Origin: Achatina immaculata
Taxonomy: Eukaryota > Mollusca > Gastropoda > Stylommatophora > Achatinidae
DNA: 64,000 nucleotides
Direction of reading: 5' to 3'
Assembly: GCA_009760885.1 (NCBI GenBank)
Contig: CM019703.1
Coordinates: forward strand, 9,605,959-9,669,958
The position numbers and the translations under genes are program-made. Below the pieces are notes generated by a model. That model searched no databases and was not told where the DNA came from. It saw only the letters and a program-made list of their open reading frames with translations. Below are positions 10,249 through 20,653 of the stretch, piece after piece; position 1 is the first letter of the stretch; each line of letters opens with the position of its first letter.

Positions 10249-10740
10249 GCTTTCTTCACCGAACCTTTGTCGGATATCTGCCGACAGACCGACGCGGGGC
10301 AAGGGAGACAGCGCTCTGCTCAGAGCGGATCCCTTTCGACCCCGGCGGCGTTTCATTTCCTTTAACCGGCGGGGGCGGCTCTCTCTGCTCTAACGAGCGG
10401 AGAAGAAAGCCTGGCCACCCGCAAACAACACACGTTACATACTGCAGACCCGATACTCTTTGCGAGAGATGGGCCAATTTCGAGACCATCGGTCGACAAA
10501 ACCGTACTACATCGTTATCACGAACCTGGCTGGCTAGCCGTTTACATGCTTCGCTCGACGGACAAACCACTTGCTTCTGCATCGAAACACCTTAACTCTC
10601 GCCGTCCGGGAAGGGAGCGAAAGCCTGTCTCCCCACGCACAGAACTCGAGAGCGCTTTTTCGCCAAAAGAACGGTCGGCCTGCGCAACAGCAACCGCCCG
10701 CGCTGTGCAGGTCGGCGCAGTTCTGCGCGGCTGACGAGCC
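10249..10740 (-). other. 5' external transcribed spacer of the rDNA fragment
   Basis: Immediately upstream of the 18S 5' end lies a GC-rich stretch of about 490 bp, unlike its AT-rich surroundings in composition. Position and composition fit the 5' ETS of an rDNA unit. Its presence shows that the fragment came from rDNA and not from processed rRNA. It ends at a short (TG)n run at 10743-10760. ORFs within it are incidental. Confidence 0.65.
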
Positions 10741-10801
10741 TTTGTGTGTGTGTGTGTGTTTGAAACTGAGCATCCATCCCAGATTGTGGAACAGTAATCT
10801 A

Positions 10802-12120
10802 CGAAGGGCATTCAGAGAGTAATGCACCACATCGTTTTTCTCAGGAGCTGTTTATTCAAAAAGCATGAAATTTATACACAGTATACATGTATATGTCATG
10901 TAAACATCGGCCAACATAATCCCATCAACTTGTACGGCCTTACGCCAGCGTGAAACAAGTGCATGTATTCCTAACCCGTACTAGGTTTTCTCTTGATTAT
11001 GTAGCCACTTCTTCGCTGCATGAATCACTCCTTCGTCATCTTCAAATCTTACCCCACAGAGTGCATTTTTAAGTGGACCAAACCGATGGAAATCAGAGGG
11101 TGCCAAATCGGGACTATAGGGTGGATGGGGTAGTACAGTTAAAACCAATTTGATGATTGCTTCCCGTGTTGTAAGACGTGTGCTGGTGCGCATTGTCGTG
11201 AAGGAGAAGCAGGTCTGCTGGATTCTTGTGCCGCCGAACTCTGCGAAAACGTTGATTGAGTTTTTTCAGTGTCTTAATGAATTGATTGTCTCTCCTCTTG
11301 GCATAACATCCATAAGAATCACACCTTCAATGTCCCAAAAGACAGTGATCATGACTTTTCCAGCTGAAGGAGTTGTCTTGCATTTCTTTCTTCGTGGTGA
11401 TTGCAGATGATGCCACTCCATTGACTGTCATTTTGTCTCAGGTTCAAAATGATGTGCCTAGGTTTCGTCATCTGTTACGATCTTGGCCAAAAAGTTATCT
11501 CCCTCAGCATTGAAACGCTCCAAAAATTCAGAAGTAATTGCTTTCCTTTGCAGTTGATGTTCATTTGTAAGACTACGAGGAACCCATCTTGTGCAAACCT
11601 TAGAAAATCCGAGAGCTTTTATAACTGCATTTGCATTACCATTGCTGGCTGGCAGCTTTAAGGCCAATTGTTGAATAGTGATATGCTTATCAGAAAGAAT
11701 AATGCCCTCAGCGCATTTCAACATTTCTGCCTTGGTGGCTGTGGCAGGACGTCCACAGCGCGGCCGATCATGCAACTCCGTATCTCCACTTATTGATTCT
11801 TTGATTCTCTGAACCCAGCGACTGATTGTACTCCTGTCGACTGCAGAACTTCCATACACATCATATAGACGCTTGTGAATGTTCACAATAGTTTCCATCT
11901 CGGCAACGAGAAATTCTATCACAATTCGCTGCTTATACCGCAAGTGGCTAACACGCTCCATTTCAACGGTTAGGGCAGCTATTTTCTTTGGCCATTTGCG
12001 GTGCAATTTGGTCCACACAATCGGTACATGCCATATTTAAAGCTTGCAAAATGTCACGCTTCTATCTTCATTATTAGCTGAAATAAACGATGTGGTGCAT
12101 TACATTCTGAACGCCCATCG
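10802..12120 (-). mobile_element. mariner-family transposon with TA target duplication
   Basis: The left end CGAAGGGCATTCAGAGAGTA and the reverse complement of the right end, CGATGGGCGTTCAGAATGTA, form about 36-bp inverted repeats that share TAATGCACCACATCGTTT. TA dinucleotides flank the element at 10800-10801 and 12121-12122. The length, 1319 bp, is normal for mariner. It contains a broken transposase on the minus strand and lies inside the RT coding region of the CR1/L2-like LINE, so it is the younger insertion of the two. Confidence 0.92.
10981..12018 (-). pseudogene. mariner transposase, frameshifted
   Basis: The N-terminal piece (11458-12018) includes the helix-turn-helix DNA-binding region (DRSTISRWVQRIKES), the basic RPRCGRPATATKAEM linker and the first catalytic block IVTDDET, where the usual Trp codon has become a stop. 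The remaining domain follows in other frames with LLLHDNAHQHTS (second Asp) and HPPYSPDLAPSDFHRF (third Asp). All three acidic residues of a D,D34D site can be found, but frameshifts and the stop make the gene inactive. Confidence 0.9.
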
Positions 12121-12293
12121 TAAATGTCTGTGTATGTGATATGTAGTACATCTTTCTTGTGTCTTTCCCGATAAAGTGTTTAATTTTGGCTAGTTGGTAA
12201 ATTTTCTGTGCAATCAAGTTTGTTAGGTTATGTATGTGAGAATTCCAAGTTAAATGTTGATCAATGATGAGTCCTAGAACATTTTTTATTGCC

Positions 12294-12816
12294 TTAGTCC
12301 CAGCACAAAGCTGTAGTGACGTTATTGTTGCATTCTGCAGTGATGAGCATGGATTTTGTTTTGTTAGTGTTTGTCAACATATCATTTTTATTACTCCATT
12401 TAATAAAAATGTTTAAATCATTTTGGAGCGTTGTCTGTAGGATACTGATGTCGTAGTCACTAATTCTAAAACGTACAATCATCAGCAAAAAGATCACATG
12501 AAGAGTGCTTTAAACGTAGTAGTAAATCGTTAAAATAGATAGCAAAGAGAAGAGGTCCAAGAATGGAGCTTTGAGGGATACCATTATCAACCACAGAAGA
12601 GTCAAATATTATGTTTCTGAAGCAAACTACTTGTTTTCTACCTGAGAGAAAAGATATAATAAATTTTATTAGGTCAGGGTGTAATCTATATCTATAACCT
12701 TCCAGCTTTTTTGCAAGAATTTCATGATCATTCATATCGAAGGCTTTCTTGAAATCGACAAAGACAGCATCACATAATTTATCATCATTTATATTGGACA
12801 GCCAGTTTTCTGTCAT
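12294..12816 (-). pseudogene. reverse transcriptase core of the CR1/L2-like LINE
   Basis: Motif A reads VFVDFKKAFDMNDHEIL, followed by NGIPQSSILGPLLFAIYFND and the catalytic block LFADDCTF, then a shifted frame with NKNDMLTNTNKTKSMLI. These are RT palm and thumb motifs. The two pieces overlap in different frames, so at least one frameshift separates them. Confidence 0.85.
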
Positions 12817-13568
12817 TTTAGTTAATGCTGTGTGGCAGGAGTAATCTGGTCTAAAACCTGACTGACTGTCTACTAGTAGATTGTTTTCTTGTATGTGTAG
12901 AAGTGTTAACTTTTGTGTATGTTTCTCAAGAGGTTTAGATCATGATGACAGAATGGATATAGGTCTATAGTTTGAGAGGTCACTAGTCTGTCCAGATTCA
13001 AAAAAGAGTAAACACTTTTGCGAGTTTAAAGGCGTCATGGAAATAATGTTTGTCAATGCACAAATTGTATATGTATGTTAGTGTGTCTGTAATAAGTGGT
13101 GTAGCGTGATATCTTGTTACTAATGTCATCACATCCTGCTGAGTTAGTGTTCTTTAAAGACCGGATGTAGTTATAAACCTCACCGACTGTGTGGAAAGGA
13201 ATATTTAGTTGTTTTAGCTGTACACATTTACTGTCGCGTGTAAGTTTTCAACACTCTCAGGTCGCAAATGGGGTCGGTAGTGAAGATTTTAGAATATGAA
13301 TTTCTTCCCTAAAATGTTCACTGAAGTTAATGCAAGTATGTTCACCATTAAGTGTTTGTGGGTCAGATTGCTTCCTTTTATTTACAAGAATCGCTTTCTA
13401 AATTGATTTAATATCTGTTTTGTCTTTCATTAAATTTTTGAAGTAGTTTTTCTTTTCCTGCCTAATTAAATACTGCACTTTATTCCTAAGTGAACGATAA
13501 CTACTGAAATTTCTGCTTTTATGAGCTTCATCCTGTTCACTCATGAGTTGCAAGATATCAGGAGTTAT

Positions 13569-13905
13569 TCACGGGGATTTTGTTACGTGTTTTACTCTCA
13601 TTTCTTTGATGGGGACATGCTTGTCAAAAATATTTTGAAATATCTCGATCCAGTATTCTATGGCCTCATCTGGATTGGTTAACTGGAAAACATACGTAAG
13701 AGACGAAGCTTTTAGATCAGTTAAAAATAATTCCAAGTTAAAGTTTTTAAAGTTCCTGTATTTGATGCTGGTATGTTTGTGTTTAGGCATTTTATACCCC
13801 TTATGTGACCACGTACAGCAGACCGGGTAGTGATCACTCAGCGACACATGAGGGACAGTACATTCAGTAATGTTTCCTGGATGAGCTACATATATGTGAT
13901 TTATT
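13569..13905 (-). pseudogene. endonuclease C-terminus and RT linker of the same LINE
   Basis: Translation gives TLINHIYVAHPGNI and then VSLSDHYPVCCTWSHKG, the terminal SDH-type catalytic block of AP-like LINE endonucleases, followed by a charged linker. The frame stays open further 5' only because it enters the CT-rich complement of the GA array, which is not coding sequence. Confidence 0.75.
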
Positions 13906-13920
13906 AATGTTGATGATGAT

Positions 13921-14211
13921 GATTCAGAGAGACAGAGAGAGAGAGAGAGAGTGTGAGAAAGGGAAGAAGAGAGAGACACAGAGAGACAGAGGGAGAGAGA
14001 GACACACACAGAGACACACACAGAGACACGCACGGAGAGAGACACACATAGAGACACACAGAAACAGACACAGAAAAAGAGAGACAGAGAGAGTGACACA
14101 CACACAGACACACACAGACAGAGAGAGACACACACAGACACACACAGAGGCAGAGAGATACACAGAGACAGAGACACACAGAAAGAGAGAGAAAGAGAGA
14201 GAGAAAGATTG
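13921..14211. repeat. purine-rich GAGACA microsatellite
   Basis: Imperfect repeats of GAGAGA and GAGACACACA units. All long reading frames here are by-products of the composition. A much larger array of the same type (53516-54890) stands in the corresponding position upstream of the second astacin locus. Confidence 0.95.
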
Positions 14212-14545
14212 ATTGATTGATCTTTATTTCAAAAGGGTTAAGAATTGGGCACGCAGGCCCGTCTGACATTCTGCCTTTTATCATACATCTTTCACTCTAT
14301 TCCAGACATTCTACAAATATGCTGTTCATATAACAAACATAACTAACATTGAAGCTGAGAGACATAAAATAAAATATAACATTTACGTTTCGCTCTTAAA
14401 CATTCACTCAGTACAGAAGTAACTACATACATTATAAATGACTATCTACTAAACAAAATTTTCGGGACTATTCAGAAAACAATTAATTGTATTCGGTGTC
14501 TGTAAGAGCAGCTTAAGATGACTTTTAAGTTTTATAATTCATGGA
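14212..14545 (-). mobile_element. 3' end of an unidentified LINE or SINE
   Basis: On the minus strand this ends AAATAAAGATCAATCAATCA, a polyadenylation-type hexamer followed by a 4-bp tail repeat, as at CR1/L2-like 3' ends. The adjoining block with GGCAGAATGTCAGACGGGCC recurs at 23195-23300 (minus) and about 63085-63175 (plus). No ORF was recognised. Confidence 0.6.
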
Positions 14546-14563
14546 GGCATGTAGTCGACATCA

Positions 14564-14613
14564 AATAGATGGGGGGGGGGGGGGAGAGGGGGAGAGAGAG
14601 AGAGAGAGAAAGA
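14564..14613. repeat. poly-G and (GA)n tract
   Basis: A run of about 18 G residues followed by GGGAGAGAGAGA-type sequence. Simple sequence only. Confidence 0.95.
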
Positions 14614-15218
14614 GCACGGTACCAGTTAATCTGGTGCAAATTAAAAAAAATATATATACAGCAGTGACACATTTCATCTTCGAAGAAAGTTTCGAAGCAG
14701 GTGGATGTTAGCTGCTGTGGATGTTGCTGCGTGTAATGACTAGTTCTATGAATGCTGTATTTTGCATAATGGACCACAATAACAGCAAGCCATGTTTATC
14801 TAGCAAGGACCAGTCTCCGTGGTCGAAGTTGTTTTTCTCTAGTTTTGACCGACGTTTCTAATTCAAATAATTCAGTGGCTATGCATGTGACTGGGTCTTT
14901 CTCGAGTTCATCCTGGACCACGTGACGAATAGAAGAAATATAACCTTATTTAGAATTTCTCTGATATTGTAAAGATAACCCTGTTACGCCTTAGAGTCAC
15001 ATACTCTAAATATGTTCAACTTTAGGCTGGTTACTTCCCCTGAATGATCCTGTACCGCCTCGACCTGTCACGCATCCATGACTGTACACGCGAGCACATC
15101 CTGCAGCTCCGCCACCCCACCCCCACCCCCACCCCCTCTACCAGGAAACCCGAACTCAGCTCTGGCCACTCAACTTTCTCTAACCGGACACGCTGTACGA
15201 GGAGATACAAAAGCTTCC

Positions 15219-15225
15219 TATAAAT
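15219..15225 (+). promoter_or_regulatory. candidate TATA box, astacin gene 1
   Basis: TATAAAT in the context TTCCTATAAATCTCCAAGC is conserved at 56180-56186 and 57905-57911. It lies about 200 bp before the conserved ATG of the proposed first exon. The assignment rests on position and conservation only. Confidence 0.35.
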
Positions 15226-15422
15226 CTCCAAGCTTTCTACTCTGCGCTTACTTTGAAGGGGAACAATATATGATTTCTATCGCAGGCCAAATACAGCGAG
15301 ATAGCTGTGTTGAAATGCTTGTGGCTTGAAGGATCTACAATTTGATATTTTGAAGGCATATTTATTATCTTACGGTGATGGCCAAACGTGGAATTTCATT
15401 GGCATTTTTATCAAGTGGAATA

Positions 15423-15455
15423 ATGTCCACTTGCCTTCAGTTTATTTTCCTGCAT
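15423..15455 (+). CDS. candidate first coding exon, astacin gene 1
   Basis: An ATG followed by 10 further codons (MSTCLQFIFLH) runs directly into GTAAGTATAG, a strong splice donor. It is the only ATG with such a donor conserved in all three copies (also 56393-56425... donor at 56416, and 58108-58140), where exon ends are at 56415+ or equivalent. It ends in phase 0, which matches the in-frame acceptor at 18422. A short hydrophobic start fits the beginning of a signal peptide. No transcript evidence is available. Confidence 0.4.
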
Positions 15456-15630
15456 GTAAGTATAGTGAAGTAGAGGAGATAGGTAGAGATGAATTATGGA
15501 ATTCTTACAGCACAGCCATAAACATAGCAGCAAAAGCAAGCGCTGGGCTGAAAAAAAAAACAATAGAAAAGCATAGATATCAGAAAACACATGGAAGTAC
15601 ATACATGAAAGACAAGCAGCCAAATTAGAC

Positions 15631-16164
15631 ATGTTGAATGTAAAAACAGATCTTGGAATAGATCTGGCGAAAGCAACATATAAAGAAATAGACAAGAAAG
15701 TAAAAAGTCCAGCTAGAAGGGATAAAAGAGAATATATAGACAATATGGCGAGAGAGGCAGAGAAAGCAGCAAAAACAGGAGACAGCAAAACTTTATATGA
15801 CATACAAAAGATGCTAACAGGTACTATTACATCTAAGGAAAGACCAGTCCTTAGCAAAACAGGAACCATATTAACATCAAGTAAAGACCAAAAGCAAAGA
15901 TGGGCTGAACACTTCCAAGAAATACTTAATCGACCACACCCAGAAGAATTGTTAAACCTTGAAACCGACTTACCAGCCCCACACCTAAATGTCAACCTAG
16001 ATGAAATTACATTGCATGAAATTAAAACAGCAGTGAATTTAATGGCTAACAACAAAGCTGCAGATGAAGATGAAATAACACCCGAAATGTTAAAAGCTAT
16101 CAATAGTGACAACATGAGACAACTACAGAAAATGTTTAATAAGATTTGGAAAAGTGCTTTCTAA
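15631..16164 (+). pseudogene. RTE family B linker and N-terminal RT region
   Basis: Translation includes DLGIDLAKATYKEIDKKVKS, a charged linker, and LNRPHPEELLNLETDLPAP with NLMANNKAADEDEITPEMLK, the pre-RT region of RTE LINEs (compare the intact family A ORF at 23627-26641). The frame breaks before the RT fingers. Confidence 0.8.
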
Positions 16165-16253
16165 ATGGGAAAAAGGAATCATTGTTAAAATACAAAAAAA
16201 AGGCAACTATAATGACTGTAACAATTGGAGAGGAGTAACCAATAGACTTCATA

Positions 16254-17069
16254 ATGAAAAAATGCTGCACAGGTAACACAGGTATTGACTGGGTACATGG
16301 GACCCAACTAGAAGATCTTGATTTTGCAGATGACATAACTCTTATCAGTAACAGTGTGAATTCCATGCAAGAAAAAACAGATATCCTGTCTTCATTGGCT
16401 AGCAAAATAGGACTTGAAACTAACAAGGCAAAACAAAAATAATGAAACTTCCCATTAACAAAAATGGAAAAATACATGTAGAAAGGACAGATGTTGAAGA
16501 AGTCAATCAATTTACATACCTTGGCAGCTACATAGACCAGGATGGTGACACCAGAAAGGAAGTTAGAATTAGAATTGCAAAAGCAGCATCGACCTTCAAG
16601 AATATTGAGAACATATGGCATTCAAAAGTTATAAGCACAAAAACCAAGTTAAGACTAAATCATTTATGCATGCAAAAGCTGGAAAACAACTAAAGAAATA
16701 GATAAGAAATTAGACTCTTTTGAAAACAAATGCCTAAGGAAAATACTCAGCATCAAGTGGAACGAATTCAAGAGCAACGCAGAGATAAGACATATGACTG
16801 AACAACAACCAGTCTCATGGATGATCAGGAAAAAAAGATGGATATATGTAGGTCATGTGATGAGAAGAAACAGTCAGAGAATCCCAAAACAAGCTATAAA
16901 GTGGAACACAACAGGCCAAAGAAAAAGAGGCAGACCGCATGAAACTCTGAAGAGGACATTGTTAAGAGAGGCCAAATTAATAGGCATAAAATCCCTTGAT
17001 GCAGTTGAAAGACTCGTCGAAGACAGGAAAAATTGGCAAACTACCTTGCGAGCCCTATGTGACGTTTAA
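16254..17069 (+). pseudogene. RTE family B RT palm and C-terminal tail
   Basis: Three overlapping frames (16254-16442, 16442-16693 and 16794-17069) together cover DLDFADDITLISNSVNS (catalytic), VNQFTYLGSYIDQDGDTRKE, and the tail KKRWIYVGHVMRR to LRALCDV with stop. Two frameshifts are needed, so there is no functional product. Confidence 0.85.
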
Positions 17070-17112
17070 CGACACGGGAAGGATATAAGATATAAAATAA
17101 GAAGTATAGTGA

Positions 17113-17941
17113 TGTATTTCTGAGTATAAAATTAGATGTGGATCATTTTAACTCAGTGGAGACAATTTTAAAAGTTACGGAAATATATAAACGTTTATTG
17201 CTAATGCTGCTTTGAATGGCGTATTTAAAACCTGTTAACTAAACAAGGACTGCTTAACAAAAGCAAATGTAGAAGTGATTATAATTAAATCCATAACGAG
17301 CATTCTTTGGACATACTTTGTGAAGAGGAAGTCTCTTGAAGACATCATAACAACAGGAAAAATAAATGGCAAGAGAGGCCAGGGAAAGCTAAGAAGAGAA
17401 AAATCATGGACAGCATTAGCACAAGAGCATGATAAATAGTCACAAACTGAGGTGATACACAAAAGCAAGGATCGAGATCCGCAAGGAAGCGTGAACTGCA
17501 TTGCACCTAATAATGATTATTTAATCGAAATTACTCTGTCAAAGTTGATGAAGAACTTTAATAATGTTCTTTTATGACAATCTTGACATGATTTTAAACG
17601 ATTCTGCTTTTTTTTTTTTCTCTTCCACTCTGAACTTGTTTGATGCTTTCTTGCTTTTGTGTTGTCTTATGAACGGCCTTGCGACAGAAATGTCAGATGT
17701 CCCCTGTCCCACTTTTGAAAGAATGTCCATTTGTGTTCTGACATATCTGCGAAGTTTGGGACATGGGACGTGGCATTGTTTGTAATATTATCTTGAAAAT
17801 TAAGAAACAAAAAAAGCAGCCAACACTGTTTCACGGGCAACACAATTCTGATGAATAAAATTACGACCACGCTCATTATAATGGGCGAAAAGGTTTATTT
17901 CATAAATTAAAGTTTATTAATGGCAAATCTTGAACTTAAAT
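17113..17941 (+). other. astacin gene 1 intron 1, conserved segment
   Basis: This stretch aligns with 56426-57261 and 58151-58984 (blocks such as AGATGTGGATCATTTTAACT and TGGACAGCATTAGCACAAGA). ORFs here are broken differently among copies. A translation resembling a LINE tail (SWTALAQEHDKK) appears at about 56717-56790 and in gene 1 at 17391 onward, so the intron may hold an old LINE remnant. Confidence 0.6.
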
Positions 17942-18116
17942 TGCGCTTGAGTGGCGCAGTGGTCAGTGCACTGGTGTCTCACGGAAGGTTCAAGTCCGGC
18001 TGGATGTTCCCTGGTCAGATAGCTGTAGAAATGGGTACCTGTCTCTTTCCAGCGTTGGTGGAACTGAGAGGCGGTCAGGCGTGATGCTGATCACATCGCC
18101 CTCAGTACCTTTTAGG
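17942..18116 (+). mobile_element. tRNA-derived SINE in astacin intron 1
   Basis: A-box-like GAGTGGCGCAGTGGTCAGTG and B-box GGTTCAAGTCCGG are followed by the body GGGTACCTGTCTCTTTCCAG and GGCGTGATGCTGATCACATC. Orthologous positions 57262 and 58985 carry the same SINE, so it predates the gene duplication. The 33-bp array begins exactly at its 3' end. Confidence 0.8.
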
Positions 18117-18358
18117 GTTGTTAGACTACGTTTGTAAGCAGAACATTTGGTTGTTAGACTACGTTTGTAAGCAGAACATTTGGTTGTTAGACTACGTTTG
18201 TAAGCAGAACATTTGGTTGTTAGACTACGTTTGTAAGCAGAACATTTGGTTGTTAGACTACTTTTGTAAGTTGAAAATTTGGTTGTTAGACTACGTTTGT
18301 AAGCTGAACATTTGGTTGTTAGACTACGTTTGTAAGCTGAACATTTGGTAGCGTCTGA
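18117..18358 (+). repeat. 33-bp minisatellite (7 units) before astacin exon 2
   Basis: Seven tandem units containing TTAGACTACGTTTGTAAGC occur between the SINE and the exon. Most differ only in GCAGAAC versus GCTGAAC. Because 33 is a multiple of three and no stop occurs in one frame, the array reads through as 11-residue repeats. It has no ATG and is best viewed as intronic. The gene 2 homologue has about 62 units. Confidence 0.92.
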
Positions 18359-18421
18359 TTGGAAACTTTTTCAACAGGGCATTTTAATCAGTGCATTGAC
18401 ATTTTTAATCTTCATCTCCAG

Positions 18422-19759
18422 GATCTTGCCTTGAGCTACTCCATTGACAAGGAGATTATAAACGCCGCCGAGGAAGCAGACATGTTCAACGTCTTCCACT
18501 TGATGCCTGAAGGTGATGTCATGATAATGACTGAACTTGACCTTCTGCTGACGTTGGAACAGTACAAAAGTCTCTACGCTGGCTCAGACTCTTCAAGAGA
18601 GAAGAGAAAAGCTTTTAGTGATATAGCGACTCGATGGACGAATTGTACAGTCTACTATGAGATTGACAGTTCTCTGGACACCAAAGAGACTCGTGACGTT
18701 ATTGTTCAGGCCATGAAAGAATGGGAAGATTATACTTGTCTCAGATTTATTGAGAATAAGACAGCGCAAATGCGTATACAATTTAAAGATGGCGATGGGT
18801 GCTATTCCATGCTTGGCATGCAGAAAAAGCCGCAGTCACTGGGTTTAGCTCCAGGATGCCGGATCAAAGGTATAGTCATTCACGAGATTGGCCATGCAAT
18901 AGGCTGGATCCACGAGCACATGCGACCGGACAGAGATGATTACATCAAAGTCAACTTTGAAGTAATACCTACCAAATGGAGAAGAAACTTTTTGAAATAC
19001 AGCAACATAGCTATCAATACACATAATATTACATACGACTACAATAGTATTATGCACTACGGAAGCAGTTATCTTACCGATTCAATTACAACCTTGGATC
19101 CTGATTACCAGAGCAAGATCGGCCAACGCAAAGGAATGACATTTAAGGATATTAAACTAGCAAATTTAATGTACAACTGTTCTGGAATAGCGGGCTGTCC
19201 TTCCAAAACATGCCGAATGAACGGATTTGTATTTTATAAGCCATACAAAGACCAAGTAGGTTGTACTTGCTGGTGCGATTCAGGAGATCTAGATAACCCA
19301 CTCGTTCCCTGTTCTTCACTTTCAACAGAAGTACCACCACCACGACCTACAGATGTAACCCCAGCCACAAAAACTCTAACTTGTGAAGATATACTTGAGG
19401 ACTGCAAAGAAATGAAGCGAAAGGATAACGAAATATGCATGAATAAAATGGAACAAATGATGGCCCTTTGTGCACGAACATGCAACTTCTGCGGCAAGGG
19501 CAAGCAAATGTGTATGGATTACGAGAAGACTTGCGCCCTTGTTGCCGCGTCCAAAGATTGTCCTAGGATCCCTTTTATGAAGGAGTTGTGTCCAGCATCG
19601 TGTGGTGTGTGTGAGCCAACTAATGCTTGTGAAATTCAAAAGGAGATGATGGGCCTGGCCGTAGGCAGAAATGCTGCAGCCAAGCTAGTCCTACTTTCTA
19701 TGTGGATGTTTGGCTTTAGCACAGCAGTTGCTTTTCTCAGTATTAGAAAGTATGTGTAA
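18422..19759 (+). CDS. astacin metalloprotease with two ShKT domains, gene 1 (main exon)
   Basis: A zinc endopeptidase of the astacin (M12A) family, predicted to be secreted or cell-surface. Counting from the first exon residue (DLALSYS), the prodomain carries PEGD at 29-32, similar to the FxGD zymogen switch, then REKR at 59-62 as a probable furin-type site. The catalytic domain has the full zinc motif HEIGHAIGWIHEHMRPDRD at 154-172 and the Met-turn SIMHY at 209-213. A Cys-rich stretch and a Pro-rich linker (301-319) lead to two ShKT modules (about 321-357 and 364-397) and a hydrophobic tail (421-441), perhaps a GPI signal or membrane segment. The open frame reaches back to 18359 but without ATG. 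TTTTTAATCTTCATCTCCAG is a good acceptor giving this start, and CAACAG at 18372-18377 is an alternative. Signal peptide must come from an upstream exon. Confidence 0.85.
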   Translation, partial: DLALSYSIDKEIINAAEEADMFNVFHLMPEGDVMIMTELDLLLTLEQYKSLYAGSDSSREKRKAFSDIATRWTNCTVYYEIDSSLDTKETRDVIVQAMKEWEDYTCLRFIENKTAQMRIQFKDGDGCYSMLGMQKKPQSLGLAPGCRIKGIVIHEIGHAIGWIHEHMRPDRDDYIKVNFEVIPTKWRRNFLKYSNIAINTHNITYDYNSIMHYGSSYLTDSITTLDPDYQSKIGQRKGMTFKDIKLANLMYNCSGIAGCPSKTCRMNGFVFYKPYKDQVGCTCWCDSGDLDNPLVPCSSLSTEVPPPRPTDVTPATKTLTCEDILEDCKEMKRKDNEICMNKMEQMMALCARTCNFCGKGKQMCMDYEKTCALVAASKDCPRIPFMKELCPASCGVCEPTNACEIQKEMMGLAVGRNAAAKLVLLSMWMFGFSTAVAFLSIRKYV

Positions 19760-19904
19760 TTTCTACTTCTCTGTGTGTCTTCAGTATGTAGGTGTCTTCA
19801 TTGTGTGCCTTTTTTGTGTAAGTGCCTTCATTGTGTAAGTGTGTTTTTTTAAAAATTTAATCCTAATGACAAATTTTTGTTATTATTGTTTTATCATTGT
19901 TGTT

Positions 19905-20614
19905 ATAAGAATAGTAAGAGGAATAGTAGTTGTAGCGGCAGTGGTGATGGCGGTGGTGGTAGTAGTAGTAGAAATTGTAGTAGTAGTACTATCAATAGAA
20001 GTAGTAGTAGTAGAAGTAGTAGTAGTAGTAGTAGTACTATCAATAGAAGTAGTAGTAGTAATTTCAATAGAAGAAGTAGTAGTAGTAGCAGTAGTAGTAG
20101 TAGTAGTACTATCAATAGAAGTAGTAGTAGTAGTACTATCGATAGAAGTAGTAGTAGTAGTAGTACTATCAATAGAAGTAGTAGTAGTAGTAGTAGCAGT
20201 AGCGGTACTATCAATAGAAATAGTAGTAGTAGTAGTACTTTCAATAGAAGTAGTAGTAGTACTATCAATAGTAGTAGTAGTAGTAGTAGCAGTAGTACTA
20301 TCAACAGAAGTAGTAGTAGTACTATCAATAAAAGTAGTAGTAGTAATCGTACTATCAATAGAAAAAGTAATACTAGTAGTAGTAATATCAATAGAAGTAG
20401 TAATAGTAGTACTATCAATAGAAGTAGTAGTAGTAGTACTATCAACAGACGTAGTAGTAGTAGTACTATCAATAGAAGTAGTAGTAGTAGTACTATCAAT
20501 AGAAGTAGTAGTAGTACTATCAATAGAAGTAGTAATAGTACTATCAATAGAAGTAGTAGTAGTAGTAATAGTAGTAGTAGTACTATCATAGAAGTAGTAG
20601 TAATTGTATTATCA

Positions 20615-20653
<39 letters not shown>

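Larger units (their letters stand above)
10742..13920 (-). mobile_element. CR1/L2-like LINE remnant, split by a mariner
   Basis: Read on the minus strand, pieces of one LINE occur in order: the C-terminal endonuclease block VSLSDHYPVCCTW near 13830, an RT linker (13569-13800), an RT core (12294-12816) and a C-terminal RT piece, PFVDYCSTIWDGC, at 10760-10800. A mariner occupies 10802-12120 between the last two. Many frameshifts are present, and the 5' half of the endonuclease is missing beyond the GA-rich array at 13921. The clade is assigned from overall RT appearance only. Confidence 0.75.
14650..15458 (+). other. upstream region of astacin gene 1, duplicated at 54.9-56.4 kb
   Basis: The block with CTTCGAAGAAAGTTTCGAAG at about 14680 and the following 500 bp are found again from about 54952. 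The stretch 15170-15458 matches 56140-56415 and 57865-58140. Copy 2 carries extra sequence between the two blocks. This shows that both astacin genes lie in one old segmental duplication that includes their 5' flanks. Confidence 0.8.
15469..17101 (+). mobile_element. RTE-type LINE, family B copy 2, inserted in astacin intron 1
   Basis: The 11-bp repeat AAGTATAGTGA at 15458-15468 and 17102-17112 flanks the element as a target duplication, and the empty site is seen in the paralogous sequence at 56418. It is 5'-truncated and ends with GATATAAGATATAAAATAAG. Linker sequence (15631-16164) is followed by the C-terminal RT region with DLDFADDITLIS and the basic tail. A deletion at about 16238 removes the RT core between NWRGVT and IDFIMKKC. 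It is therefore inactive. Confidence 0.92.

Noticed and set aside
10209..10830. Short ORFs across the 18S 5' end and ETS
   Set aside because: rRNA and GC-rich spacer sequence, with frames open by composition.
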